DNA of 64,000 nt from Chitinophagaceae bacterium UBA1931 (GTDB taxonomy: Bacteria; Bacteroidota; Bacteroidia; Chitinophagales; Chitinophagaceae), in assembly GCA_002337125.1 (NCBI GenBank), contig DDFJ01000004.1:1-64000 (forward strand), given 5' to 3'. The position numbers and the translations under genes are program-made. The notes beneath the pieces were generated by a model. The model saw only the letters and a program-made list of their open reading frames with translations, was not told the origin of the DNA and did not search any database. Positions 37,246 through 45,881 of this stretch are shown one piece after another; the stretch's first letter is position 1; each line of letters begins with the position of its first letter.

Positions 37246-37262
37246 CCGTAATAAAACAATCT

Positions 37263-37658
37263 ATGAAAAGACATATCCGTCACATTGTTGTACACAGTAC
37301 AGCCACATTCGATCCAAAGGTTTCACAGTTCTACGGCGACTTTCATTATGTCGTTGAACGCAGTGGTGAAATCAAAAAGATCCATTCAGAAAACGACATC
37401 ATTAAAAACATTCCTGCTGTTGACAATGAAGCCATCCATGTGGCTTATGCAGGAGGAAGAAACAAAACAGGTAACCTGGGTGATACACGTACACCTGTGC
37501 AGGAAGAAGCATTGTTTAATAAACTGCTGGTGCTCTCTATTAAATATCCTGCGGCAGTGATCATTGGTCACAGTGACCTGGAAGCAGCTGTGCCCTGTCC
37601 TGGCTTTTCGGTCAAAGAATGGATCAAAAATTACGAACCGGATATAGCCGTTGCTTAA
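37263..37658 (+). CDS. N-acetylmuramoyl-L-alanine amidase, T7 lysozyme-like
   Basis: 131 residues of amidase_2 fold. All three zinc ligands are visible: His11 in IVVHSTAT, His103 in IIGHSDL and Cys112 in VPCPGF, matching H17, H122 and C130 of T7 lysozyme. The middle also fits (HYVVERSGEIKKIH, AIHVAYAGGRN). The enzyme cleaves the amide between MurNAc and the stem peptide. There is no signal peptide. It is the second wall hydrolase of the operon, between the PG-binding protein and a possible third wall enzyme, forming a compact wall-attack module. Confidence 0.9.
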   Translation: MKRHIRHIVVHSTATFDPKVSQFYGDFHYVVERSGEIKKIHSENDIIKNIPAVDNEAIHVAYAGGRNKTGNLGDTRTPVQEEALFNKLLVLSIKYPAAVIIGHSDLEAAVPCPGFSVKEWIKNYEPDIAVA

Positions 37659-37674
37659 CCCCTAACAAACAACT

Positions 37675-38277
37675 ATGAACAACACTTTAAAAGACATCCT
37701 TCTGCAAAAAGGATACAGCGTTTTTGTCCGTCCTTTTGAACTCAACATTGTTGGCATCCGTACCAACAGTGTGTTGCCGAATCGTTTTGATGACAGCATT
37801 CATGTGTTCTTTCATAACAGTGAGGGTAAACTGGTGGAACAACGTTTTGCTGCCACCACTGATCCCGGTACTTACTGGTTGCAAAACCCTATGAACCCGC
37901 AGGGTACAGCCATTTTAAAAGAAGGACAATACCTCAATGCCTATATGATCGGTCTGCATCGTGGTAAATACATGGCACTGATACAACGGCTGCCTGTCAC
38001 CGTTATGCGCGACTATGACCGTAATGCTGTTCTGGATTTTATGAATGGCCGCCAGGACAAGGGCATGTTTGGTATCAACATTCATCGTGCAGCAGAAAAT
38101 GGCACTACCAAAACAGTAGATCAGTATTCAGCAGGTTGCCAGGTCTTTGCCTCTGCTGTGGATTTTAACCAGTTCATGTCGCTCTGTGAACGGCACCGTC
38201 AGTTATATGGCAACCAGTTTACTTATACACTGCTGGATGAACGGGCAGTCGAAAGGGCCACAAAAAAAAAGGAATAA
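37675..38277 (+). CDS. Possible cell-wall enzyme, with -1 frameshift extension to 38345
   Basis: 200 residues in the zero frame. The N-terminal part (~1-110) is strand-rich (YSVFVRPFELNIVGIR, SIHVFFHNSEGKLVEQ). The C-terminal part has a His-Cys pair in FGINIHRA (H137) and SAGCQVF (C155). That arrangement resembles the conserved His and SxGC(I/V) motifs of cysteine wall peptidases and transpeptidases, so a wall-modifying enzyme is likely, but the family is not certain. The frame ends at TAA 38275-38277 right after a run of nine A. A -1 shift there adds 24 residues (GIILLSALLVGTGAAVIGYK...) that form a transmembrane helix, ending at 38345. Confidence 0.65.
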   Translation: MNNTLKDILLQKGYSVFVRPFELNIVGIRTNSVLPNRFDDSIHVFFHNSEGKLVEQRFAATTDPGTYWLQNPMNPQGTAILKEGQYLNAYMIGLHRGKYMALIQRLPVTVMRDYDRNAVLDFMNGRQDKGMFGINIHRAAENGTTKTVDQYSAGCQVFASAVDFNQFMSLCERHRQLYGNQFTYTLLDERAVERATKKKE

Positions 38278-38345
38278 TCCTGCTCTCTGCACTGCTTGTA
38301 GGTACTGGTGCAGCAGTGATCGGTTACAAGGTGATGCAGGATTAA
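38252..38345 (+). promoter_or_regulatory. Putative programmed -1 frameshift site
   Basis: The zero-frame heptamer at 38265-38271 is A AAA AAG, the slippery site used by E. coli dnaX, within a run of nine A (38262-38270). AAAGGG lies 7 nt upstream (38252-38257), and a 6-bp stem (38287-38292 with 38308-38313) lies about 15 nt downstream. The -1 frame then reads a hydrophobic 24-residue tail and stops at 38343-38345. Alternatives are transcriptional slippage or a sequencing error in the A run. Confidence 0.55.
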
Positions 38346-38375
38346 TCCACACTCATTCATTTTTAAACAACAAAC

Positions 38376-38603
38376 ATGAAACAATTTTTACAGGAAATCT
38401 TCCGTGACAAGAACGGCGACTTTTCATTGAGAGAATCGGTGAATGCACTGCTGGTGATAGTGATGATCATCAGCTGGATTGCACAGCAGTTTTATAACAA
38501 AGCCATTCCTGAATTTATGTTCTACTCTTTTACCAGCCTGGTGGCAGCAGGTTATTTTGGCTATTCGCTTGAACGAAAAAATTTTTCTCAGAAAGACCAG
38601 TAA
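38376..38603 (+). CDS. Small two-helix membrane protein, holin-like
   Basis: 75 residues. A polar N-terminus (KQFLQEIFRDKNGDFSLRES) precedes two hydrophobic helices (ALLVIVMIISWIAQQFY and FMFYSFTSLVAAGYFGYSL) and a short charged tail. Size, two spans and position directly after the amidase and the possible third wall enzyme fit a class II holin that would release the endolysin. It could equally be a small virion-membrane protein. Confidence 0.6.
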   Translation: MKQFLQEIFRDKNGDFSLRESVNALLVIVMIISWIAQQFYNKAIPEFMFYSFTSLVAAGYFGYSLERKNFSQKDQ

Positions 38604-38640
38604 TCACACATCAAAAACACAAAACCGTTAATAAATCAAA

Positions 38641-39282
38641 ATGAAAAACATCTTTTATCCCATTTCAGCAGCAGCATTACTTATCACCCTGCTTCTGGCC
38701 CTGTTCAATCCCTTTGATACAAAAAATGATCAATTGGTTATTCATCCCACAAGTGATGTCAAGGAATTGCTTTTGCAGAAAAAGCAACTGGAAGCAAAAG
38801 CATTTCATCTTGTTGATTCACTTCAACAGAAAAATAAACAGCTTGATCAACAGTTGGCTGTTACACAAACAGAGTTAAACAAAGTCAAACAAAAATCTGC
38901 TTTACTGCAAAACAGTTTAGAGCAGGTATTACAACAGGCAGAAGTATTAGCAGACAGTTTACTGTCACCGGTGTACGATTCGCTGGTTACAACTTCGAAA
39001 GCTTATTTAAAAAACAGTTCGGTCAAAGACAGCTTATATGAATCGGCGATTCAATCGCTTGAACAAAAGATCAGTTTCCAGGATGCTGTGATCAGCACAA
39101 AAGACAGATTATATGATGAACTGAAAAACAGTTTGCAAAACTGTGTTGCTGCCAATCAAACCTTACTTGTACAGCAAAAAGATCTTGCAAAACAATACAA
39201 ACGGCAAAAGCGAACGAACCGTTTTCTGAAAGGATTCCTGCTCCTGCTATCCGGCGCTGTTACCTACAGCGCCATCCATTAA
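38641..39282 (+). CDS. Coiled-coil membrane protein, spanin-like
   Basis: 213 residues. An N-terminal helix (~8-24, AAALLITLLLALFNPF) is followed by a long coiled coil (~42-170, LLLQKKQLEAKAFHLVDSLQ and onward) and a second hydrophobic segment at the C-terminus (FLKGFLLLLSGAVTYSAIH). An inner-membrane anchor plus a periplasmic coiled coil is the layout of i-spanins (Rz). The extra C-terminal helix could make it a single-protein (u-)spanin-like or membrane-tethering protein. It lies between two holin-like genes, supporting a lysis module. Confidence 0.5.
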   Translation: MKNIFYPISAAALLITLLLALFNPFDTKNDQLVIHPTSDVKELLLQKKQLEAKAFHLVDSLQQKNKQLDQQLAVTQTELNKVKQKSALLQNSLEQVLQQAEVLADSLLSPVYDSLVTTSKAYLKNSSVKDSLYESAIQSLEQKISFQDAVISTKDRLYDELKNSLQNCVAANQTLLVQQKDLAKQYKRQKRTNRFLKGFLLLLSGAVTYSAIH

Positions 39283-39363
39283 TCAAAACTTAAAAAAGAA
39301 AAACACCGTGAAATGAGCCATAAAATTTTGGAATCAACTTAAAACAAACGCTGAAAAAATTTT

Positions 39364-39579
39364 ATGGCGAATTCTATGTGGCTAAAAGCAGTAATGAATT
39401 ATCACATGAAAGAAAAAACCATTGTCTCGATGTGCACACTTTTGACTTCCCTTGTTGCTTACTGGTATGCAAGGGAGGCCAATAAAGATTCTGTTCCTTA
39501 TGTAATGATGGGTGGTTTTATCGGTTCCATCATTGGTGAAAGCATTGCAGAAAAAGTATCTGATCAAACAAAACGATAA
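39364..39579 (+). CDS. Small membrane protein, second holin-like candidate
   Basis: 71 residues with hydrophobic segments TIVSMCTLLTSLVAYWY and YVMMGGFIGSIIGESIA and a basic end. It lies 81 nt after the spanin-like gene and 3 nt before the next gene. With the 75-residue protein at 38376 it could form a holin/antiholin pair. Size and hydropathy are the only evidence. Confidence 0.5.
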   Translation: MANSMWLKAVMNYHMKEKTIVSMCTLLTSLVAYWYAREANKDSVPYVMMGGFIGSIIGESIAEKVSDQTKR

Positions 39580-39582
39580 AAC

Positions 39583-40161
39583 ATGACCAACAGTTTTATT
39601 TTCGATACAGGCGGACTGATTGTTATTCAATATCCCAACAAATCATTAATGATCCGTAAGGAACAGGTTAAAACAATTGACATCATTGATGAATTAACTG
39701 TTCGCCTGGATATTGGTGAAGGGCCGCTGAAAAATATTTATGTACGTCATCCGCTTGGAAGCCCACCCAACGGACAAACCGCAGAAGAAATTGTGGATGT
39801 ACTGATTCAGTGTATGGCAGCAAATGCAGCTCAAAGCACCTGTTGTGAAGACAGTCTTGCTGTATTGAACAGTATTCTGCAAAAAACAAGTTTTATTCAA
39901 ACTTATGTCAGCACTAAACCTGTTCTTCAGCTCACCGAAGAACCTACGCTTATTGATGAATCCAATCCCAACGTGATTTATAAAGGATGGCATAATGGCA
40001 ATGGAGTGCGGACAAATGCAGAATGGGCAATCCAGCGTATCACACGCAGCAATGATCTGATTGCTTCTGAATGGGCTGGCGGTGGTAAACAGTTTATTCA
40101 TATCTGGGATGAACGTTCCACCGTTTTGTTTAATGCGATTCAATATGGATTCGGTGAATAA
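39583..40161 (+). CDS. Hypothetical element protein
   Basis: 192 residues, soluble. The N-terminal ~65 residues form a short beta domain (IFDTGGLIVIQYPNKSLMIR, VKTIDIIDELTVRLDIGEG). The middle has a Cys-containing helical stretch (STCCEDSLAVLNSILQ). The C-terminal half has Trp-rich sequence (YKGWHNGNGVRTNAEWAIQR, WAGGGKQFIHIW) that looks like a small beta-sandwich, perhaps a fibre tip or carbohydrate-binding module. It ends the membrane/wall gene run. The next gene is the methyltransferase-helicase 71 nt later. No family recognised. Confidence 0.5.
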   Translation: MTNSFIFDTGGLIVIQYPNKSLMIRKEQVKTIDIIDELTVRLDIGEGPLKNIYVRHPLGSPPNGQTAEEIVDVLIQCMAANAAQSTCCEDSLAVLNSILQKTSFIQTYVSTKPVLQLTEEPTLIDESNPNVIYKGWHNGNGVRTNAEWAIQRITRSNDLIASEWAGGGKQFIHIWDERSTVLFNAIQYGFGE

Positions 40162-40232
40162 ACAACATGATGTGTTTGTGCTGCTTTGATGTTTGTTCTG
40201 GATAATAAAAGCAAAGACTAAAGTAAAGTTGA

Positions 40233-43200
40233 ATGAATTACACAACCCTTCCTGAAATCGTTTTGGGAGATATACCGGAGGTACAGGTTCCCGAACTGCA
40301 GGTTTCGTATTACCGCAGTTCGGGAAAATTTTTGTCTGAAGCAATCACTTCATCTGCTGCTGTTGCAAGGTTTATACGCACCACATTTTCACAAGGGGAA
40401 ATACAATTACAGGAACAGTTTATTGTTCTTTACCTCAACCATGCAAATCATGTCATTGGTTATTACCGGCATTCAAAAGGTTCCATCACCGGTACAATTG
40501 CCGATATCCGCATTATTCTGGGTACAGCCCTTAAATGTGCAGCTGTCTCCATGATCGTTGCGCATAACCATCCTTCCGGTAATCTCAAACCTTCTAAAGC
40601 AGATGAACAAATAACAAGCAAACTCAAAGAAAGTGCAGCACTGATGGAAATCCGTTTACTTGATCACCTGATTATTACAATGGATGCTCATCTGTCTTTT
40701 GCAGATGAAGGTCTTCTTGGTTTATCAGGAACTGCAATGCTGATTAACAGCAATCAGCAATTTGTACAGGCAATGACTGCTGCATTGGAACAGAAAACAA
40801 AACACAACAAGTCTTCTGTTGAAAAACTCGCTGCTTCTTTTTTTATAACTGATAAAACAACGGTTAAAGAACTGACGGAGCTTGCCATTGTGAACCGTGC
40901 AAGAGTACTTGCGACAGGAGCATTTACAAAAGAGCGTTTTGATTCCATTGTTGATCTTTATCAATCGCAGGTGAATCTCTCTCACCGTACTTCACAATCG
41001 ATTTTATTGCAGCAATACTCCACCCCTGCACCGATTGGTTATCTCGCAGGTGTGTTCTGTCATCTGCATGAAGCTGTGAGTGTGTTTGAACCATCCGCAG
41101 GTAATGGATTACTCACCATTGCTGCACATCCTTCTCAATGTACCGTCAATGAAATTGATTCTTTACGCAAAAGCAATTTAGAAACACAGGGGTTTAAACA
41201 GGTATTAAACCAGGATGCAACCAAAGCTTTCCGTGGATTTGAAAAAATGTTTGATGCAGTCATTACCAACCCTCCCTTTGGTATGATGGACACTAACGTG
41301 ATGTATGATACATTCCCGATTAAACCACTGGAACATGTAATGGCACTCCGTGCATTGGATTGTATGAAAGATCATGGCAGGGCTGCGATCATCATCGGTG
41401 GTCATACAGCGTGGGATGAGAAAGGCCGTATCCAGGCAGGTAAGAACCGTATCTTCTTTAACTATCTCTGCAGCCGTTACAATGTGATGGATACCATCAA
41501 CATCAACGGATCGAAGTTGTATTCACGCCAGGGAACATCCTTTGATGTAAGGCTCATTTTAATCAACGGACGTAAAGCTGTTGCGGAAGGTGCAGCACCA
41601 CTTTACAATGCAGAAAAAGACAAAGAGGTCAGCACCTTTGATGAGTTGTATGATCGTGTTGTTACAGCAATGGAATTTGGCAACACAAATCCACTCAAAC
41701 AAAAAGTGCTGCTCTTTGAGCAGCAACTGCAAGAGATCAAACAAAAGCATCCGGGTGCAGTAGTGTTGTTCCCTTATGAAAAGGATTACTTCATTGTTGG
41801 TGAAAACGCATTACAGATAACAAGAGAAACTGATTTACTGATTGCTTATTCATTTATGCTTAATGGCAAACAGGTACGTGTGATACGCATCCCTGCGCAT
41901 CTATTAAACGCATCCAAAGAAAAAATTACCAAAGCAGGATTTACGATCATCCTTGCTGATGAACTGACTCAACCAATGAAAACACTTGAACAGGAAGCAA
42001 AAGACTTAATGAATTTATTCCAGCAGGGCGAAGAGTTAGGCGCTCCTTATGAACCTGCATCAGAAAGTTGTATTGTGTTAAACACACAGGTTCCCGACAG
42101 CATGGCTTTTGAAACAAAAAAAGCCGTGTTTGATATTAAAGCAGAAGTAGGTGGTGATATTGACAACTTTGTCCGTCACCGTTTAAAATATCCCAACAAA
42201 GCTGCTTTGTGTAAAGTACTTTCTGCTGAACAGATTGATGCGGTGGCAATGGCAATCTATAATATCGAAGCAAGAGGACAAGGGATGATCATCGGTGATC
42301 AGACAGGGATTGGTAAAGGACGTGTGGCAGCTGCCATGATCCGTTATGCAGTAATGCAGGGAATGCAACCGGTCTTTCTTACAGAGAAAGCCAACCTGTT
42401 CTCTGATATTTACCGTGACCTTGCTGCCATCGGTTCTGCTCACTTCAAACCTTTCATTGTAAACAGCAAAGAATCCAAAACAGATATTAAGGATGAAGAA
42501 GGTAATGTAATCTACCAGGCTCCGGCAGTGACTGAACAGAATGCGATCATTGCAGACCGTACAGTTCCTGCTAAATATGATTTTGTAGTGGCGACTTATT
42601 CGCAGTTTAATTCACCGGAGAAAAAACCGGAAAAACCGAACTTTCTGCGTGCCATCTCCGAAGGAAATATTTTCATCATGGACGAAGCACATAACTCCAG
42701 TGGCTCATCTAATACAGGAGAGTTCTTACAGCATGTGGTGGCACATACAAAAGGGGTTGTGTTTCTCTCCGCCACTTTTGCCAAACGTCCTGATAACATG
42801 CCCATCTATGCCATGAAAACTTCTATTGCTGATTGCAACATGAGTAAGGATGATTTAGTGGAAGCCATCACAAGAGGTGGTGTGGCTTTGCAGGAAGTAC
42901 TTTCTTCCCAACTGGTGGCTGAGGGACAAATGATCCGGCGTGAACGCAGTTTTGAAGGTGTGGAAGTCAATTATATTTCTCTTGATGATAAAGCGGAAGA
43001 ACACAAAGCCATTGCCGATAATATCACTGAAATCCTCCGTGACATCATTGCGTTTCAATCCAATTTTATTGATAACCAGGTCGAGGAATTAGATAAGATT
43101 GCGGTGGCGGAAGGCAAGGAAGTGGAAATGCGGGAAGGTACTTCACAGGCCGGTGTAGATAACCTGCCTTATTTTTCCAAGGTATTCCAGGTGATTAACC

Positions 43201-45680
43201 AGATGTTGTTTTCGCTTAAAGCTGAGGCAGTAGCTGATCGTGCCATTCAGCGATTAAAAGAAGGTAAAAAACCAGTGATTGCTTTTGCTTCCACAATGGG
43301 GAGTTTTATTGAAGGGATGGAAAATGAAGAAGGATTGCCGGTTACTGATGGTGATACCATCAATGCTGATTTTGCAGAAGTATTAAGACGTGGTCTCGAA
43401 GGCATCCTGCGTTACACGGAAAAAGATGTGGATGGCAAATCAGTATTTAAGAAGTTTTCAATTGCTGATTTACCTGTTGAAGCACAAACTGAATATCAAC
43501 GTATCAGTGAACGCATACAAACTGCTTCTACCGGCATAACGATCTCTCCTATTGATGCCATCATCCAGAAGTTAAAGAAAGCCGGTTATACTGTTGCAGA
43601 AGTAACGGGAAGAAAATATGAACTGCAACTGAACTGGAAAGCATCCAAGGCATTAGTGCTTGCAAGAAAACGCATCAACACCAATGATGCATTCCGTCAG
43701 TTTAATAACAATGAAGTGGATGTACTCATGATTAATCAATCCGGTTCCACCGGTGCATCCGCTCATGCCATCCCTACTGCAAAAGTTCACAAAGACCAGG
43801 TAAAGCAACGTGTGATGATTGTACTCCAGGCTGAACTGGATATTAATACCGAAGTGCAGAAACGTGGACGCATCAACCGTACAGGACAAATCCTGCAACC
43901 GATTTATGATTATGTCACTTCTGCTATCCCTGCTGAAAAGCGGCTCATGATGATGTTGCAAAAGAAATTAAAATCACTCGATGCAAATACTGCTTCCAAT
44001 CAGAAAAACTCTTCCCGCATTTTAGATGTGCCAGATTTTTTAAATAAGTATGGTGATAAGATCGTCAAAGATTACCTGCTTGAAAACAAAGACATCAATG
44101 ATTTACTCGATGATCCATTGCATTTAAAAGATGCAAAAGCAGATAGTGGAAGTGAAGGCATGATGATGGAAGATGCAGCACATAAAGTATCTGGACGTGT
44201 GGCCGTGCTGTCAACAAAAATGCAGCAGGATTTTTATAATGAAGTGGCTGAGCGTTACAATGATTTTACGGAGTACTTAAAACAAACCGGTGAGTATGAC
44301 CTGGAAGTGGAAGCGATGAATCTCGAAGCTGAAACAACTGCCAGTAAAGTCATCAAGATGGGTAAAGGATCGGACAGTGCATTTGGTGAAGACAGTATGT
44401 TAGAAACAGTAAAAGCCAATGTGCTCAAAAAACCTTTTTCTGCTGTTGAACTGGAAAATCTTTTGCAGGAAACCTTAAAAGGAAAAGAAGCCAAACAACT
44501 GCAAGCTGAATTAATTGAACAGTTTGAAGAGTACCAGGCTGACACACTTCAATCTGAACTGAATGAAGCGGATGCAAAGTATGATGAACTGATCGTACAG
44601 ATACCGGAAGAAAAAGCTATGCTGAAAATAAAAAACAAACAGGGTGATGCGGCTTATCATGCAGCCTGTAAAGAACGGGAGCATGAATTACAAACAGCAA
44701 GAATGGCAAAAAAAGATCAGCTGACAAAAACCGCACTTAACAGAAAACAATACCTGCAACGGATCTTTCATTTTTATTATACCGGCCGCAGTTTAAATTT
44801 TCCAGTAGAGACTTATAACAATGGTCATGAACTGATCCCTGCTGTGTTTTTAGGATTTATGATTGATCTGAAAAAGAAAAATCCGTTTGCTCCTTCTGCC
44901 ATCAAGTTACGTTTTGCCATTGCCAGCAGTGCAAAATACCTGGCTATCCCTGCTTCTTATTCTGAAGATGTGATGGCAATTATCGGGGCAAGTACAGATG
45001 TGGCACAACACTCCTTCAAAATGTTTCTATCAAACTGGGAAGAATACTGCAAACAAAATAATGCTGACAGAAGAACACGTCATATCATCACGGGTAATCT
45101 CTTGCAGGCGTTCTCTGATTTTAAAGGCAAACTGGTGAGTTATACAACGATTGATGGAGAAACAAAAAAAGGAATCCTGCTTCCTGAAAACTGGAACCCT
45201 GCTGAACAGGTACAGGATAAAGTAGTCGTGCCTGTTTTAAAAGCATTACCACTGATTAAATCACTTTCGTATCACGGTCATTTAATGACCAGTAACGGGT
45301 TGTCTTTTTTCCGGCAGGGAGATTATTATAAACTCATCATTGCTGCATCCCGTGCAAAAGGCGGAGACATTTACCTGGATCAACAGATTTTACAATTAGT
45401 AGAGAAAAACAATTTTGAAAAAGTATCAGATAAGATGGTGGCATTGCTGCATTATTCTAAAATAGATCAGTTGGTGGAACTGCTGCAAAAAAATCATTCC
45501 TTATCGGTAACTGTTCATGCACACCAGTTAAAAGATTTACATCATGCTGAAACAAAATACAGCAACAGGAAAAAAATTGAATTACCAGATACTACAGAAG
45601 AAAAACAGGAAAACAATGTTTTTCAAATGGAACTGGAAGCAGAAGCACTGATGCTGGAGTTGGAATTACTTGCAGCTTAA
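40233..45680 (+). CDS. RadC/JAB - N6-methyltransferase - Strawberry-notch helicase fusion
   Basis: 1815 residues with domains in this order. A RadC-type JAB domain has its JAMM motif complete (HNHPSGNLKPSKAD, H111, H113, S121, D124). An N6-adenine methyltransferase has QYSTP (261-265), motif I FEPSAGNG (285-292) and motif IV NPPFG (346-350). A segment at ~495-575 resembles the MutS mismatch-recognition domain I (KHPGAVVLFPYEKDYFIVGE). A superfamily-2 helicase of Strawberry-notch type has Walker A GDQTGIGKG (688-696), DEAH (817-820) and motif VI QKRGRINRTGQ. The tail is ~400 residues, partly coiled. Methyltransferase plus Sno-like helicase recalls DarB of phage P1, which protects incoming DNA from restriction. 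It probably serves DNA entry, protection or replication. Confidence 0.88.
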   Translation: MNYTTLPEIVLGDIPEVQVPELQVSYYRSSGKFLSEAITSSAAVARFIRTTFSQGEIQLQEQFIVLYLNHANHVIGYYRHSKGSITGTIADIRIILGTALKCAAVSMIVAHNHPSGNLKPSKADEQITSKLKESAALMEIRLLDHLIITMDAHLSFADEGLLGLSGTAMLINSNQQFVQAMTAALEQKTKHNKSSVEKLAASFFITDKTTVKELTELAIVNRARVLATGAFTKERFDSIVDLYQSQVNLSHRTSQSILLQQYSTPAPIGYLAGVFCHLHEAVSVFEPSAGNGLLTIAAHPSQCTVNEIDSLRKSNLETQGFKQVLNQDATKAFRGFEKMFDAVITNPPFGMMDTNVMYDTFPIKPLEHVMALRALDCMKDHGRAAIIIGGHTAWDEKGRIQAGKNRIFFNYLCSRYNVMDTININGSKLYSRQGTSFDVRLILINGRKAVAEGAAPLYNAEKDKEVSTFDELYDRVVTAMEFGNTNPLKQKVLLFEQQLQEIKQKHPGAVVLFPYEKDYFIVGENALQITRETDLLIAYSFMLNGKQVRVIRIPAHLLNASKEKITKAGFTIILADELTQPMKTLEQEAKDLMNLFQQGEELGAPYEPASESCIVLNTQVPDSMAFETKKAVFDIKAEVGGDIDNFVRHRLKYPNKAALCKVLSAEQIDAVAMAIYNIEARGQGMIIGDQTGIGKGRVAAAMIRYAVMQGMQPVFLTEKANLFSDIYRDLAAIGSAHFKPFIVNSKESKTDIKDEEGNVIYQAPAVTEQNAIIADRTVPAKYDFVVATYSQFNSPEKKPEKPNFLRAISEGNIFIMDEAHNSSGSSNTGEFLQHVVAHTKGVVFLSATFAKRPDNMPIYAMKTSIADCNMSKDDLVEAITRGGVALQEVLSSQLVAEGQMIRRERSFEGVEVNYISLDDKAEEHKAIADNITEILRDIIAFQSNFIDNQVEELDKIAVAEGKEVEMREGTSQAGVDNLPYFSKVFQVINQMLFSLKAEAVADRAIQRLKEGKKPVIAFASTMGSFIEGMENEEGLPVTDGDTINADFAEVLRRGLEGILRYTEKDVDGKSVFKKFSIADLPVEAQTEYQRISERIQTASTGITISPIDAIIQKLKKAGYTVAEVTGRKYELQLNWKASKALVLARKRINTNDAFRQFNNNEVDVLMINQSGSTGASAHAIPTAKVHKDQVKQRVMIVLQAELDINTEVQKRGRINRTGQILQPIYDYVTSAIPAEKRLMMMLQKKLKSLDANTASNQKNSSRILDVPDFLNKYGDKIVKDYLLENKDINDLLDDPLHLKDAKADSGSEGMMMEDAAHKVSGRVAVLSTKMQQDFYNEVAERYNDFTEYLKQTGEYDLEVEAMNLEAETTASKVIKMGKGSDSAFGEDSMLETVKANVLKKPFSAVELENLLQETLKGKEAKQLQAELIEQFEEYQADTLQSELNEADAKYDELIVQIPEEKAMLKIKNKQGDAAYHAACKEREHELQTARMAKKDQLTKTALNRKQYLQRIFHFYYTGRSLNFPVETYNNGHELIPAVFLGFMIDLKKKNPFAPSAIKLRFAIASSAKYLAIPASYSEDVMAIIGASTDVAQHSFKMFLSNWEEYCKQNNADRRTRHIITGNLLQAFSDFKGKLVSYTTIDGETKKGILLPENWNPAEQVQDKVVVPVLKALPLIKSLSYHGHLMTSNGLSFFRQGDYYKLIIAASRAKGGDIYLDQQILQLVEKNNFEKVSDKMVALLHYSKIDQLVELLQKNHSLSVTVHAHQLKDLHHAETKYSNRKKIELPDTTEEKQENNVFQMELEAEALMLELELLAA

Positions 45681-45881
45681 AAATCAGAAACAGGTAACAG
45701 CAATCAATTTCGCTTTTGAAAGAGCGCACAAAAAATAAAGCCAACTGAAAAACTGATTAAAATTACTTCAGCAGGAACGAGCAATTCTGATTTCTTGAAA
45801 ACTGGATTTTGATTTTTCATACTATGAATTTTTTATAAAAATATCACACAATATTTTTTCTTCCAAAAAACCTGAAAAATA

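Noticed and set aside
38147..38407. Plus-strand 86-residue reading frame
   Set aside because: It overlaps the 200-aa gene in the +1 frame with unlikely composition. The meaningful continuation is the -1 frame with the hydrophobic tail.
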